A stretch of 64,000 nt of DNA from 66-474 sp963771735. GTDB taxonomy: Bacteria > Pseudomonadota > Gammaproteobacteria > Xanthomonadales > Rhodanobacteraceae. The notes beneath the pieces are model-generated. The model was not told the DNA's origin and did not search any database. It saw only the letters and a program-made list of their open reading frames with translations. The DNA lies in contig CAVYUN010000002.1 in the NCBI GenBank assembly GCA_963771735.1, positions 62,001 to 126,000 on the forward strand, given 5' to 3'. Every line of letters starts with the position of its first letter. The stretch's first letter is position 1. A program made the position numbers and the translations under genes. Shown piece after piece: positions 37,452 through 45,890 of the stretch.

Positions 37452-39226
37452 GTCTTCCCTCCCGGTACCGGCAAACCGACCTTGCGACAGTAGGCCGCGA
37501 AACGCGGATCGTCCTTGTAGCGCAGGAGGATCGGATCGGTAAGCAGGCGCTGGATTCCGGCGTCGCGGTTGATCCAGGCGCGGTCCAACCAGTGGAACAT
37601 CCCGTCGGCGTCCTTGCGCAACGCATACAGCTGGGCGATCTGGTAGGCGCCGGTGTCGGCGGACGTGTGCATGATGTCCTTGAGAGCGGCATCGGCGGCA
37701 ACGCGATCGGTACCCGTCTGCAACACCGCGGCCCGCGCGAATTCGTGCCAGAAGCCCGGCGGTATCGCCTTGGCCGCCGTTTCGGCGGCGGCCGTGTCGC
37801 CACGCGACAATTCGGCCAGGGTCAGGCGTGCACGAAAAGGGGCCCTGCCCGGTTCAAGATTGATGGCCTTCCGCCATGCCGCCACCGCCTCGCCGAGCCG
37901 CCCCGGCTGGCCACGCAAGTCGAAGGCAAGGTTCCGGTAGCGTTTGGCGCTCAACGGATCGAGCGCGATCGCCTTGCGGTCCAGCGCTTCGGCCTGGCGG
38001 GCATGTCCCATCGCCCGCAGGATCTGTGCCTTGATATCGATACTGGACAGCGCGCCTGGCGCCATCGCCACCATCGTGTTGGCCTCGTCCAGCGCACCCT
38101 GCCAGTCCAGGTCGGCGCCCAGGAGGATCAAGGCCCGCGCATAATGTCCGGCGAGCAGGTCGGGGTCCAGTTGCAACGCGGTATCGGCCGCCGCGCGTGC
38201 GCTCTTGATGTATTCCCGAAGCTCGCCACCGTTGTTGGCATACACCAAACCCAGGTCCCCCCAGCGAGTCGCGCTCGCCGCATAGCTGCGCGCATAGCCG
38301 GGATCGATGTGCGCAGCCTCGGCGTAAAGATCGATGGCCCGATGGTCGCCAGCTTCCGTCTGTGGCTGGGCATTGCCCTTGAGATAGGCCTCGTAGGCGG
38401 CGAGCTTGCCGCTGGGCGGCCGGTCGTTCTGCACCACTCGACCGAGAAGCTTGGTCTTCAAGGCGCCGGCAACCGCCTGCGTGATGTCGTCCTGCAGCTG
38501 GAACAGGTCCCGGTACGGCTCGTCGTAGCGCTGCGACCACAGCGAGCTGCCATCGGCCGCATTCACCAGCGTCACGCTGACCCGCACCTCGCCGCCCTGC
38601 TTCTGCACCGAACCTTCCAGCAGATGCGCCACCCCGAGCTGCCGAGCGATGACCCGGGGATCGAGCTTGCTGCGGCGGAACTGGAACGAGGAGTCCCGGC
38701 TGATCACCTTCAAGCCCCTGAACTGGTTCAGCGCAATGATCAGGTCCTGGGACAGGCCGTCGGAGAAATACTGCTGCTGCGGATCGCCGCTGTCGTTGTT
38801 GAACGGCAGCACGGCGACGGATTTTTCCGGTATCGCAGGCCTCGATTGAAACGATGATGCCATCGCGCTCGATGACTGCCCGGCTGGCGGTGGAGCCTGT
38901 GCCGCTGACGGAGTATTCGACGCCGACAGCGAGCCGGAGAATCGCCACAGCAAACCGCCGCCGATCCCCAGCAACACCGCCAGCACGATCACTTCCATCC
39001 CGGTCACGCGCTGCGCGCCGCGTTCGCCGTGGTACCAGGCGAGTACCAGTGCAACGAAAAAACCGATGCACGCGACAATGATCAGTCCCCGCTCGATGCC
39101 GGCGGGCCAGCCGAATCGCTCGGCGACGATGTCCACGCCCTGCAGCAGCGCGAATGCGCCGGCCACGTAGGCCAGCGCCCACTGCACCAGCTTGCGCTGC
39201 TTCATGCGCTGCCAGAAATCAGTCAT
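37448..39226 (-). CDS. TolB-like/TPR membrane protein (copy B)
   Basis: A 592-residue intact member. MTDFWQRMKQRKLVQWALAY and two helices are followed by AWYHGERGAQRVTGMEV, a third helix and a Pro/Ala linker. The TolB/FlgO-like domain reads SVAVLPFNNDSGDPQQQYFS, DGLSQDLIIALNQFRGLKVI and LEGSVQKQGGEVRVSVTL. TPR repeats continue to a C-terminus, GIQRLLTDPILLRYKDDPRF, shared with copy A. The ATG at 39226 lies eight bases inside the upstream DUF6090 gene and its stop is in an ATGA overlap with copy C. The role is unknown; the layout suggests a membrane protein with a periplasmic scaffold domain. Confidence 0.88.
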   Translation of the reverse strand: MTDFWQRMKQRKLVQWALAYVAGAFALLQGVDIVAERFGWPAGIERGLIIVACIGFFVALVLAWYHGERGAQRVTGMEVIVLAVLLGIGGGLLWRFSGSLSASNTPSAAQAPPPAGQSSSAMASSFQSRPAIPEKSVAVLPFNNDSGDPQQQYFSDGLSQDLIIALNQFRGLKVISRDSSFQFRRSKLDPRVIARQLGVAHLLEGSVQKQGGEVRVSVTLVNAADGSSLWSQRYDEPYRDLFQLQDDITQAVAGALKTKLLGRVVQNDRPPSGKLAAYEAYLKGNAQPQTEAGDHRAIDLYAEAAHIDPGYARSYAASATRWGDLGLVYANNGGELREYIKSARAAADTALQLDPDLLAGHYARALILLGADLDWQGALDEANTMVAMAPGALSSIDIKAQILRAMGHARQAEALDRKAIALDPLSAKRYRNLAFDLRGQPGRLGEAVAAWRKAINLEPGRAPFRARLTLAELSRGDTAAAETAAKAIPPGFWHEFARAAVLQTGTDRVAADAALKDIMHTSADTGAYQIAQLYALRKDADGMFHWLDRAWINRDAGIQRLLTDPILLRYKDDPRFAAYCRKVGLPVPGGKT

Positions 39227-40001
39227 GCCGGACGGGTTCCGGTTTGGCGCCGAGCGCCCGCAATGCATCTTCGAGATTCACCTCGACACCGTGCATATTG
39301 GCCGTCGCGTTGGCGGCGTACGAGTACTGGTCGCGCAGGTCGGCGGCGACGGCCGGATCGCTGCGCAGCACGCCGGCAACCCTGGCGAGCGCCGCGGGAT
39401 CGGCTTTGAATTGGCAGTGCCTGGCGAAGCCCATGATGTTTCCGCGTCGATTGCGCACATCGCTGCAGCCCGCGCGCATGGCCATTTGCATGCCGAGCGG
39501 AATGATGCCGCGCACCAACTTTCGATAGTCCGAAACCACGCCCATGTCGTAGACGGATCGCGCGACGTCGAACGCGTAGTATCGCGACAGGCCGGAGTCC
39601 ACCGCCGCCCGCGGCAACAAACCCAGATGCCCGGAGGAGACGATCTGGTCCCAGGTCGCGCGCACTGGTGCGATATAGGTGATTTCGCTGGCACGATAGG
39701 CATTGACGATTAGTTCGCGTGGATCGGAAGCAGGCGAATCCAGCAGCGCATCGGTCCGCCGGACGCTATCGAGCACGGCCTGGTAGTAGGTGCTTTGCGC
39801 GCGCACACCGGCGAGGTTTTCGGCGAGGTCGCGGGTCAGCCGCCTGGCGTAATCGTGTCCAAGCCGCGCATCGACCCGCGCCTGGTTCCAGTTGCTCACC
39901 TGCATGCCGATGAACACGCCGAGGATCACGATCACCAGCTCTATCAGCACGCCGGTCCAGTGCTGCTGCTTCAGGTGCTGGGCGAAACGGGAGAAAATCA
40001 T
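39219..40001 (-). CDS. DUF6090-family membrane protein (copy 1)
   Basis: A 260-residue protein with the family opening: FAQHLKQQHWTGVLIELVIV running into ILGVFIGMQVSNWN, a single N-terminal membrane helix. The remaining 230 residues are mostly helical and should lie outside the cytoplasm. It has the motif QIVSSGHLGLLPRAAVDSGL, a weaker form of the ESSGxxGLIRDxxLR motif in its paralogues. The start overlaps the stop of copy 2 by ATGA. The stop lies eight bases inside TPR copy B. No function is known for the family. Confidence 0.82.
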   Translation of the reverse strand: MIFSRFAQHLKQQHWTGVLIELVIVILGVFIGMQVSNWNQARVDARLGHDYARRLTRDLAENLAGVRAQSTYYQAVLDSVRRTDALLDSPASDPRELIVNAYRASEITYIAPVRATWDQIVSSGHLGLLPRAAVDSGLSRYYAFDVARSVYDMGVVSDYRKLVRGIIPLGMQMAMRAGCSDVRNRRGNIMGFARHCQFKADPAALARVAGVLRSDPAVAADLRDQYSYAANATANMHGVEVNLEDALRALGAKPEPVRHD

Positions 40002-40816
40002 GATCGATGTCCCTTCAGATAGGCGAGTGTCTTCGCCTTGACCGTCTCGGTCATCTTCTTGATGTGCATGGCGATGATTTCATTTCTCCCGGCGATGATC
40101 GCCCGCCAGTTCAGTTGCTGGCGCAGCCGGTCCCAGAACGGGTCGCCCGGCGGGCGGTCGAGCACCGGATTGTGGCCCGCCAGGATGCGGTTTCCATACT
40201 GCGCATGCATCAGCTTCAGGTAGTCGGCTGCAAACATGGGCGGCAACGCCGAGGGCCCGTGCATGACCGCCGGATCCCAGAGCACGAGCTCCACGCCATG
40301 CGTGCGCAGGAAGACGCCGAACCCGTTGTCGACGAACACCTCGTTGTTCCGGTCCAGTGCAGATTCCCAGCGCCGGATCTCGAAGAAATACTCGACGATC
40401 CTGCCACGCAGGGCCCGGTCCCGGATCAGGCCGAGGTGCCCCGAACTCTGCAGTTCCTGGAAGGTCGGGCTCTCGATCTTCAGGGTGCTGCGCGCCACCA
40501 ATTGGCTCAACAGCATGCCCAGGCGAAGCGTCCGGTCCTTCGACGGCGGGGCATCGATCTCGTCCAGCGACCGGTTGATGTCGTGCGCGATGGTCGTTTC
40601 AAACCCGATCTGGGCCTGGACCGAGGTTTGTATGGAATCGAAATCCCTGGCCAGCGCCCGCAGATAGACGACCTCCGCAGCGTTGTCCTGCCGCGCCTGG
40701 TTCCAGTTGTCCACCTGCAGGCCGATGAACACGCCGAGGATCACGATCACCAGCTCGATCAGCACGCCGGTCCAGTGCTGCTGCTTCAGGTGCTGGAGTA
40801 CGCGCGCGAGTCTCAT
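39998..40816 (-). CDS. DUF6090-family membrane protein (copy 2)
   Basis: A 272-residue paralogue, the longest of the six. MRLARVLQHLKQQHWTGVLI opens the single membrane helix, followed by LQVDNWNQARQDNAAEVVYL. The central motif is FQELQSSGHLGLIRDRALRG. The C-terminal 100 residues (with PAVMHGPSALPPMFAADYLK) have no counterpart in the other copies. Both ends overlap neighbours by ATGA. Functional role unknown. Confidence 0.82.
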   Translation of the reverse strand: MRLARVLQHLKQQHWTGVLIELVIVILGVFIGLQVDNWNQARQDNAAEVVYLRALARDFDSIQTSVQAQIGFETTIAHDINRSLDEIDAPPSKDRTLRLGMLLSQLVARSTLKIESPTFQELQSSGHLGLIRDRALRGRIVEYFFEIRRWESALDRNNEVFVDNGFGVFLRTHGVELVLWDPAVMHGPSALPPMFAADYLKLMHAQYGNRILAGHNPVLDRPPGDPFWDRLRQQLNWRAIIAGRNEIIAMHIKKMTETVKAKTLAYLKGHRS

Positions 40817-41583
40817 GGGTTCTCCCTGGCCGCTGCGATCACCGCGTCCAGCTGTTGTTGCTGTTGATCGATCATCTCGATCTTGCTTTCGATGATGCTC
40901 GACTGGTAGTTGAGGTCCGCTTGCAGACCGCGGGTGGCCCGCAGGGCTGCGGCGGCACGGGCGATGTCCGCCGGCGCAAGGTCGGCGTGGCAGGTCTTCG
41001 GCAAGCGCATGATGAGCAGGTGGTTGACGAATTCGACCTGGTCGCCACAGGCGGCCTTGATGGTCTTCTGCAACTTGAACGGCAGGACACTGCGCACCAG
41101 TTGCCGGTAGGGTGACTTGGCGGTGGCGATGTCCGAGTCCGCCCATCGGAAGGCGTAATAGTTGACCAGCAGGACGCGCATCCGGGCGTTGCGGATGAGA
41201 TCGATGGCGCCGGTCGATTCCATCTCGTCGAACGTCGCGCGGTTGCTCGATGACGTGAAGGTCTGGGTGGCCTGGTAGACGCTGGCCACCCAGGTGCCCG
41301 GGTCGACGGCGTCCGGCGATTGCAGGCCCTGCGCGGCGGTCCTCGCATAGGCGGCCACGGTCTCCAGGTAGGCCTTGAACGCCTCCAGGCTGAGCTTCTC
41401 GTTGTCCAGGTCGCCGCGCACCTGCTGGAACAGCACGTCGGCGCGGTGCTGCTCGGCGCGCGCGTTGGCCCACTCCTGCACCTGCAGGCCGATGAACACG
41501 CCCAGGATGACGATCACCAGCTCGATGACCACGCCGGTCCAGTGTTGGTTTTTCATGTGGTTGATGACGCGGCGCAGGATCAT
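40813..41583 (-). CDS. DUF6090-family membrane protein (copy 3)
   Basis: A 256-residue paralogue: MILRRVINHMKNQHWTGVVI, membrane helix, then LQVQEWANARAEQHRADVLF. The central motif is FDEMESTGAIDLIRNARMRV. The C-terminus holds a Gln-rich stretch (QQQQQLDAVI), probably coiled coil. ATGA overlaps occur at both ends. A Cys (KAACGD) and another (KTCHADL) could form a disulfide outside the cytoplasm; this is inference. Confidence 0.82.
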   Translation of the reverse strand: MILRRVINHMKNQHWTGVVIELVIVILGVFIGLQVQEWANARAEQHRADVLFQQVRGDLDNEKLSLEAFKAYLETVAAYARTAAQGLQSPDAVDPGTWVASVYQATQTFTSSSNRATFDEMESTGAIDLIRNARMRVLLVNYYAFRWADSDIATAKSPYRQLVRSVLPFKLQKTIKAACGDQVEFVNHLLIMRLPKTCHADLAPADIARAAAALRATRGLQADLNYQSSIIESKIEMIDQQQQQLDAVIAAARENP

Positions 41584-42320
41584 GACGCTTGCTCACGCCC
41601 GACCAGCAAATTGATCAGCCGCGTGGTCTCGCGATCCAGCGCGTCAAGCGCATGGACTTCGGCGCCGCAAATGCCATATCGGTAGGCCAGTTCATTATCG
41701 ACCTCCCGGCTCCCGGCAAGCGCCGCGATGTCATTGCGGAATTTCGATGTCCCGACGTCCTTGCCGACGATGTAGGACTGCTCCAGCAACGCTCCGAAAG
41801 CGATGTTCTTCATCAGGAACGGGTCCCACACGCCGTCTCTTTGCCGCAGCGCGTCGGAATACAGGCGATTGACTTCGTCAAGATCACGTTGCCAGCGGCC
41901 GATGGCTTCCCGGATCTTCGGGTTCTCGATTCGGCGCAGGCCGCCGGTATCGGTCAATTCATTCAGCGTCGTGAGATCCGGTGCAAATACATAGATGCGA
42001 TTCACGTTGAGGAATCTCTGATTGAGTTCCTTGCCGGAAATCGTCGGCGGGTCTTCCTTGAAGGCGGACCGCAAGGCCTTTACATCATGCTGCTGCCCGA
42101 CCAGTTGGGCTCGAAAATCCTTGAAATACGCCTGATTGCCTTCCAGTTGCTTCCGAAGACTGATCAATTGCTGGTTGAGTTCGGTGCGTGCGATGCGTGC
42201 CGAATTCCAGTCCTGCACCTGCATGCCGATGAACACGCCCAGGATGACTATCACCAGCTCGATGAACACGCCGGTCCAGTGCTGCTGCTTGAGATGGTTG
42301 AGAAATCGTTGGGAAATCAC
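41580..42320 (-). CDS. DUF6090-family membrane protein (copy 4)
   Basis: A 246-residue paralogue and the most diverged downstream of the helix. MISQRFLNHLKQQHWTGVFI starts it and MQVQDWNSARIARTELNQQL follows. The central motif is weaker: LNELTDTGGLRRIENPKIRE. A final segment, YGICGAEVHALDALDRETTR, resembles a coiled coil. Its stop forms ATGA with copy 3. It is separated from copy 5 by 43 bp, the only real gap inside the six-gene run. Confidence 0.8.
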   Translation of the reverse strand: MISQRFLNHLKQQHWTGVFIELVIVILGVFIGMQVQDWNSARIARTELNQQLISLRKQLEGNQAYFKDFRAQLVGQQHDVKALRSAFKEDPPTISGKELNQRFLNVNRIYVFAPDLTTLNELTDTGGLRRIENPKIREAIGRWQRDLDEVNRLYSDALRQRDGVWDPFLMKNIAFGALLEQSYIVGKDVGTSKFRNDIAALAGSREVDNELAYRYGICGAEVHALDALDRETTRLINLLVGREQAS

Positions 42321-42363
42321 GGCCGCCCTCCCGGCGGGTCCATGGGTCCAGGGCGGGTGCGGT

Positions 42364-43128
42364 TCATGGTGGATCCTTCTTCATGCCGTCGAGGTCGCGG
42401 TCGATGTTGTCCAGTAGCTTCGGGAACCGTCGAAGCTTGCCCTGGTTCATCTGGATCTCTACATGCGTCAGGTTCTGCACCGTGGAGACGGCCGGCGCGA
42501 ATTGCGGGTCCCTGCACAAGGCCGGGAAATCGTAGATGGCCCCGCCATCGGGCATACCGTGCTTCTCGATGTCAGGCGGGTCGAACCCACCCGGCGGCTG
42601 CTTGAACACGACACGCGCGTCGATATGGGAAATCGCGGGTGTCGCCCGCGCGATGATCATGTTCAGGACCCTGTTACCCGCATCGTTGACCTGCACGACA
42701 CGGGCCAACGCCGTGCGCAAGGCCACGTCATGGATCAGCCCGATGCGGCCGGTCGAACGCAGCTCGTCGATGGTGCCGCGAACCAGGGGTGGTGGTTCGA
42801 TTCGCCCGAACAGAAACAGGCCGGCGCCGAATTGCTTCCTGGCCGCTGCATCGAGCTGGCAACGGGCCAGGTCGTCCAGCATCGCACCCTCGAGCCGGTA
42901 CTGCCTCTGCATGCGCTGGACATTGGACTTGGCGAGCATGATGGACTGCGTGATGTCATCATGCAGGCGCTGGAGGTATTGCCTTTCCAGCACGCGATCC
43001 TGGCGCGTCTGGTTCCAGTCCTGCGCCTGCAGGCCCAGGAACACGCCCAGCACCACGATCACCAACTCGATGAACACGCCGGTCCAGTGCTGCTGCTTCA
43101 TGTGCTGGGCGATGCGGCGCATGATCAC
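42364..43128 (-). CDS. DUF6090-family membrane protein (copy 5)
   Basis: A 254-residue paralogue most similar to copy 6. The best start is GTG at 43128, giving an N-terminus M-I-M-R-R-I-A-Q-H like its neighbours. That GTG overlaps the stop of copy 6 as GTGA, matching the ATGA pattern of the other joins. Central motif: VRGTIDELRSTGRIGLIHDV. Conserved ending: FPALCRDPQFAPAVSTVQNL. Choosing ATG 43122 instead would lose the overlap. Confidence 0.82.
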   Translation of the reverse strand: MIMRRIAQHMKQQHWTGVFIELVIVVLGVFLGLQAQDWNQTRQDRVLERQYLQRLHDDITQSIMLAKSNVQRMQRQYRLEGAMLDDLARCQLDAAARKQFGAGLFLFGRIEPPPLVRGTIDELRSTGRIGLIHDVALRTALARVVQVNDAGNRVLNMIIARATPAISHIDARVVFKQPPGGFDPPDIEKHGMPDGGAIYDFPALCRDPQFAPAVSTVQNLTHVEIQMNQGKLRRFPKLLDNIDRDLDGMKKDPP

Positions 43129-43892
43129 CTGGATCGATCTCCCTTCATCCTGGAAAGCTCGCTGTCGATAAGCCCGAGCAACTCCTTGTAGCCCTTGAGC
43201 CGGGATTGCATCATGCCGATCAAATTGAACGTTGTTACCTGCACGTTGGAGACGACCGCTGCAACACGGGGATCCTTGCACAAGGCGGGAAAATCGAATG
43301 TGTAACTGCCTTCCGGCATGCCTTGTGACGCGATGGTGTCGTAAAGAAGACCCTCCGGAGGCGAGTCCAGCTGGACCCGCTTCTGGAGGAAGAAGATCGC
43401 TCGCGAAACGTGGGCCACGATCATGGGCATGTCCCGGCTGAAGATGTCCGATTCCACCACCACGTTGGCCAGTTTGGTGCGCAAGCGCACATCCCGGATC
43501 AGCCCGATGCGCCCTGAAGAGCGCAATTCGTCGATCGTGCCGCGAACCAGGGGCGCAGAATCGATCATGCCGAAAAAGTAGGCGCCGGTGGCGAAGCGCT
43601 TCCTTCCGTCCTTGTCGAGCCGACATGAAGCGAGGTCGGCCAGCATGTCTGACTCAAGCCGGTACTGCATGCGCATGTCGCGGATGTTGTAGTTCGCCCT
43701 GTCGATGGAACGCTGGATGTCGACATGCAGGCGCTGCAGGTACTGCTTCTCCAGCCCGCGATCCTGGCGCTGTTCGTTCCAGTTCGAGACCTGCAAGCCG
43801 ATGAACACGCCAAGGATCACGATCACCAGCTCGATGAACACGCCGGTCCAGTGCTGCTGCTTCATGTGCCGGGCGATGCGGGAGAGGATCAT
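43125..43892 (-). CDS. DUF6090-family membrane protein (copy 6)
   Basis: A 255-residue paralogue, first of the six in transcription order. MILSRIARHMKQQHWTGVFI leads into the helix and LQVSNWNEQRQDRGLEKQYL. Central motif: VRGTIDELRSSGRIGLIRDV. Late motif: FPALCKDPRVAAVVSNVQVT, shared with copy 5. Its ATG overlaps the stop of TPR copy A (ATGA), tying the DUF6090 run to that gene. Confidence 0.83.
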   Translation of the reverse strand: MILSRIARHMKQQHWTGVFIELVIVILGVFIGLQVSNWNEQRQDRGLEKQYLQRLHVDIQRSIDRANYNIRDMRMQYRLESDMLADLASCRLDKDGRKRFATGAYFFGMIDSAPLVRGTIDELRSSGRIGLIRDVRLRTKLANVVVESDIFSRDMPMIVAHVSRAIFFLQKRVQLDSPPEGLLYDTIASQGMPEGSYTFDFPALCKDPRVAAVVSNVQVTTFNLIGMMQSRLKGYKELLGLIDSELSRMKGDRSR

Positions 43893-45742
43893 CTGCTGGT
43901 CGCGGGTTGGTCCGTCCCGGCCGGGACCGGCAGTCCGACCGTGCGGCAATACGCGGCAAAACGTGGATCGTCCCGGTAGCGAAGGATCAGCGGATCGGTG
44001 AGCAGGTGCTGGATGCCGGGATCGCGATTGGTCCAGGCACGGTCCAGCCAGCGGAACACCCCGTCGGGATCCTTGCGCAGGGCATGCAGTTCGGCGATCT
44101 GGTAGGCGTCGGTGTCCGTGTACTTCTGCACCATGTTCTTGAGCGCGGCATCGGCCGCGCCACGGTCGGAGCCCGTCTGCAGCACGGCAGCCTGCGCGAA
44201 GTCGTGCCAGAAGCCAGGCGGTTCGGCCTGCGCCGCCGCATCGGCCGCGGCCTGGTCGCCGCGCAGCAATTCGACCAGCGTCAGGTTCGCGTGCAGTCGG
44301 CTGCTCCCCGGCGCCAGTTCGATGGCCTTGTGCAAGGCCGCCTGCGCCTCATCCAACCGTCCCACGCGCAGGATCAGCGCCAGATTCTCGTACTCGCCCG
44401 CGTTGAGCGGGTTCAATGCGAGCACTTTGCGGATCAGGCTTTCTGCCTCGCCTGCCCTTCCCAAAGCCGTCAAGACCTGTGCCTTGATGTCCATGCCGTT
44501 GACTTTGTTGGCGGCCAGTGACACGACCTTGTCCGCCTCGTCGAGCGCGCCCTGCCAGTCCAGGTCGGCATTGAGCAGGATGAAGGCACGCGCGTAGTGC
44601 GCCGCCGCCAGGTCGGGATCCAGCCGCAGCGCGGTATCGGCGGCCATGCGCGCATGCTGGACAGCTTGTCGGGCATCGGCGTCGTTGGAACTGAACACCG
44701 CCGCCTGGTACATCCAGGCGATGGCCATCACCGCATAGCTTTGTGCGTAATCCGGATCGATCTGCGTCGCCCTGGTGTACAGCGCGATCCTCCTGCGAGC
44801 GCCGGCAGGCGTATTGGGCTGGGCTTTGCCCTTGAGATAGTCGGCATAGGCGTCGAGGTTGCCGCTGGGCGGCCGGTCGTTCTCGGCAGCGTGGTCCAGG
44901 AGCTTGGCTTTCAGGGCATCGGCGACCGCGTGCGTGATGTCGTCCTGCAGCTTGAACAGGTCCTTGTACGGCCGGTCGTAGTGCTGCGACCACAAGGTGC
45001 TGCCATCGGCAGCGTTGACCAGCTCGGCGCGGATGCGCACCTCGTCGCCCAGCCGCCGTACGCCGCCCTCCAGCAGGCGCGCGACGCCAAGACGGTTTGC
45101 GATGGTGGCCACGCTGTCGTGGCTGCCACGGAACCGGAAGGACGAATCGCTGTTGATGACCTTGAGGCCCTTGAACTGCGAGAGCGCGGTGATCAGGTCT
45201 TCCGACAAGCCATCGGAAAAGAATTGCTCGTTCTTGTCGCCGCTCTCGTTTTCGAACGGAAGCACGGCGATCGACTGGGGCGAAACCGTCCGGCCCGCCG
45301 CGATCGGCTCGGGTTCTTTCTGCGTGATCGCCGATGTTGGCGCGGATGTCGATGCTATCGGTGCTGCAGCCGTGGCTTGCGCGGATGGACCCGGCCGCAG
45401 CCACCACCAGTAGCCGAACCCGGCAAGCGCGGCGACGAGAATGCCGAGCAATGCAATGCTCAGGGTCCCGTGGCGCGCCCGCCGCAACACCGGTTGGCCT
45501 TCGTCATCCGTTCGCTGGATTCCCGCCGGCGTCACGTCGAAGGCCCAGGCCAGCACCAGCGCGATCGGAAACCCGACCAGGATCAGCAGCACGACCAGCT
45601 GGGCGGTCCAGTCCGGCATGTGGAAGATCGGGAACACCTGGGTCGCGATCTGGATCAGCAGCCAGCCGACCACGGCATACACGACGGCCACGCGATAGAC
45701 ATGGCGGCGTTTCAGTTCCTGCCAGAACCCCTTGGTGTGCAT
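43889..45742 (-). CDS. TolB-like/TPR membrane protein (copy A)
   Basis: A 617-residue protein at the head of the array. MHTKGFWQELKRRHVYRVAV leads into two membrane helices, ending FDVTPAGIQRTDDEG, then a third helix and a Thr/Ala/Pro linker. The TolB/FlgO-like domain has SIAVLPFENESGDKNEQFFS, DGLSEDLITALSQFKGLKVI and LEGGVRRLGDEVRIRAELVN. About seven TPR units follow. Its C-terminus (GIQHLLTDPLILRYRDDPRF) closely matches copy B, but its N-terminus is closer to copy D, so it looks like a mosaic. GGGAG precedes ATG 45742, and the gene starts the coupled series. Confidence 0.87.
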   Translation of the reverse strand: MHTKGFWQELKRRHVYRVAVVYAVVGWLLIQIATQVFPIFHMPDWTAQLVVLLILVGFPIALVLAWAFDVTPAGIQRTDDEGQPVLRRARHGTLSIALLGILVAALAGFGYWWWLRPGPSAQATAAAPIASTSAPTSAITQKEPEPIAAGRTVSPQSIAVLPFENESGDKNEQFFSDGLSEDLITALSQFKGLKVINSDSSFRFRGSHDSVATIANRLGVARLLEGGVRRLGDEVRIRAELVNAADGSTLWSQHYDRPYKDLFKLQDDITHAVADALKAKLLDHAAENDRPPSGNLDAYADYLKGKAQPNTPAGARRRIALYTRATQIDPDYAQSYAVMAIAWMYQAAVFSSNDADARQAVQHARMAADTALRLDPDLAAAHYARAFILLNADLDWQGALDEADKVVSLAANKVNGMDIKAQVLTALGRAGEAESLIRKVLALNPLNAGEYENLALILRVGRLDEAQAALHKAIELAPGSSRLHANLTLVELLRGDQAAADAAAQAEPPGFWHDFAQAAVLQTGSDRGAADAALKNMVQKYTDTDAYQIAELHALRKDPDGVFRWLDRAWTNRDPGIQHLLTDPLILRYRDDPRFAAYCRTVGLPVPAGTDQPATSR

Positions 45743-45839
45743 GGTGTCCCCGCTCCCGGAATTCCAAGCCCCGGGCCAATGTAACATTCCCGCATGCGCA
45801 GCCCCACCCGTGGATTTCCCGGGGAGTTCGCACGGGCAC

Positions 45840-45865
45840 AAAAAAGGGCGGCCCGTGGCCGCCCT
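45840..45865 (-). terminator. Rho-independent terminator after mdh
   Basis: On the minus strand an 8-bp stem GGGCGGCC/GGCCGCCC with a 3-base loop is followed by seven T residues. It lies 26 bp past the mdh stop and separates mdh from the TPR/DUF6090 array, so the array needs its own promoter between about 45743 and 45839. Confidence 0.85.
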
Positions 45866-45890
45866 TTCGTTTCATGCGGTGGTGATTGGA

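Larger units (their letters stand above)
39895..43885 (-). repeat. Six copies of a conserved block of roughly 85 bp, one at each DUF6090 gene start
   Basis: Near 39900-39985, 40705-40795, 41470-41560, 42210-42300, 43015-43105 and 43780-43870 the DNA is nearly the same. On the plus strand, for example, ATCACCAGCTCGATGA and ACGCCGGTCCAGTGCTG recur. The rest of each gene is much more diverged. The block encodes the shared HxKQQHWTGVxIELVIV segment and membrane helix. Confidence 0.8.
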
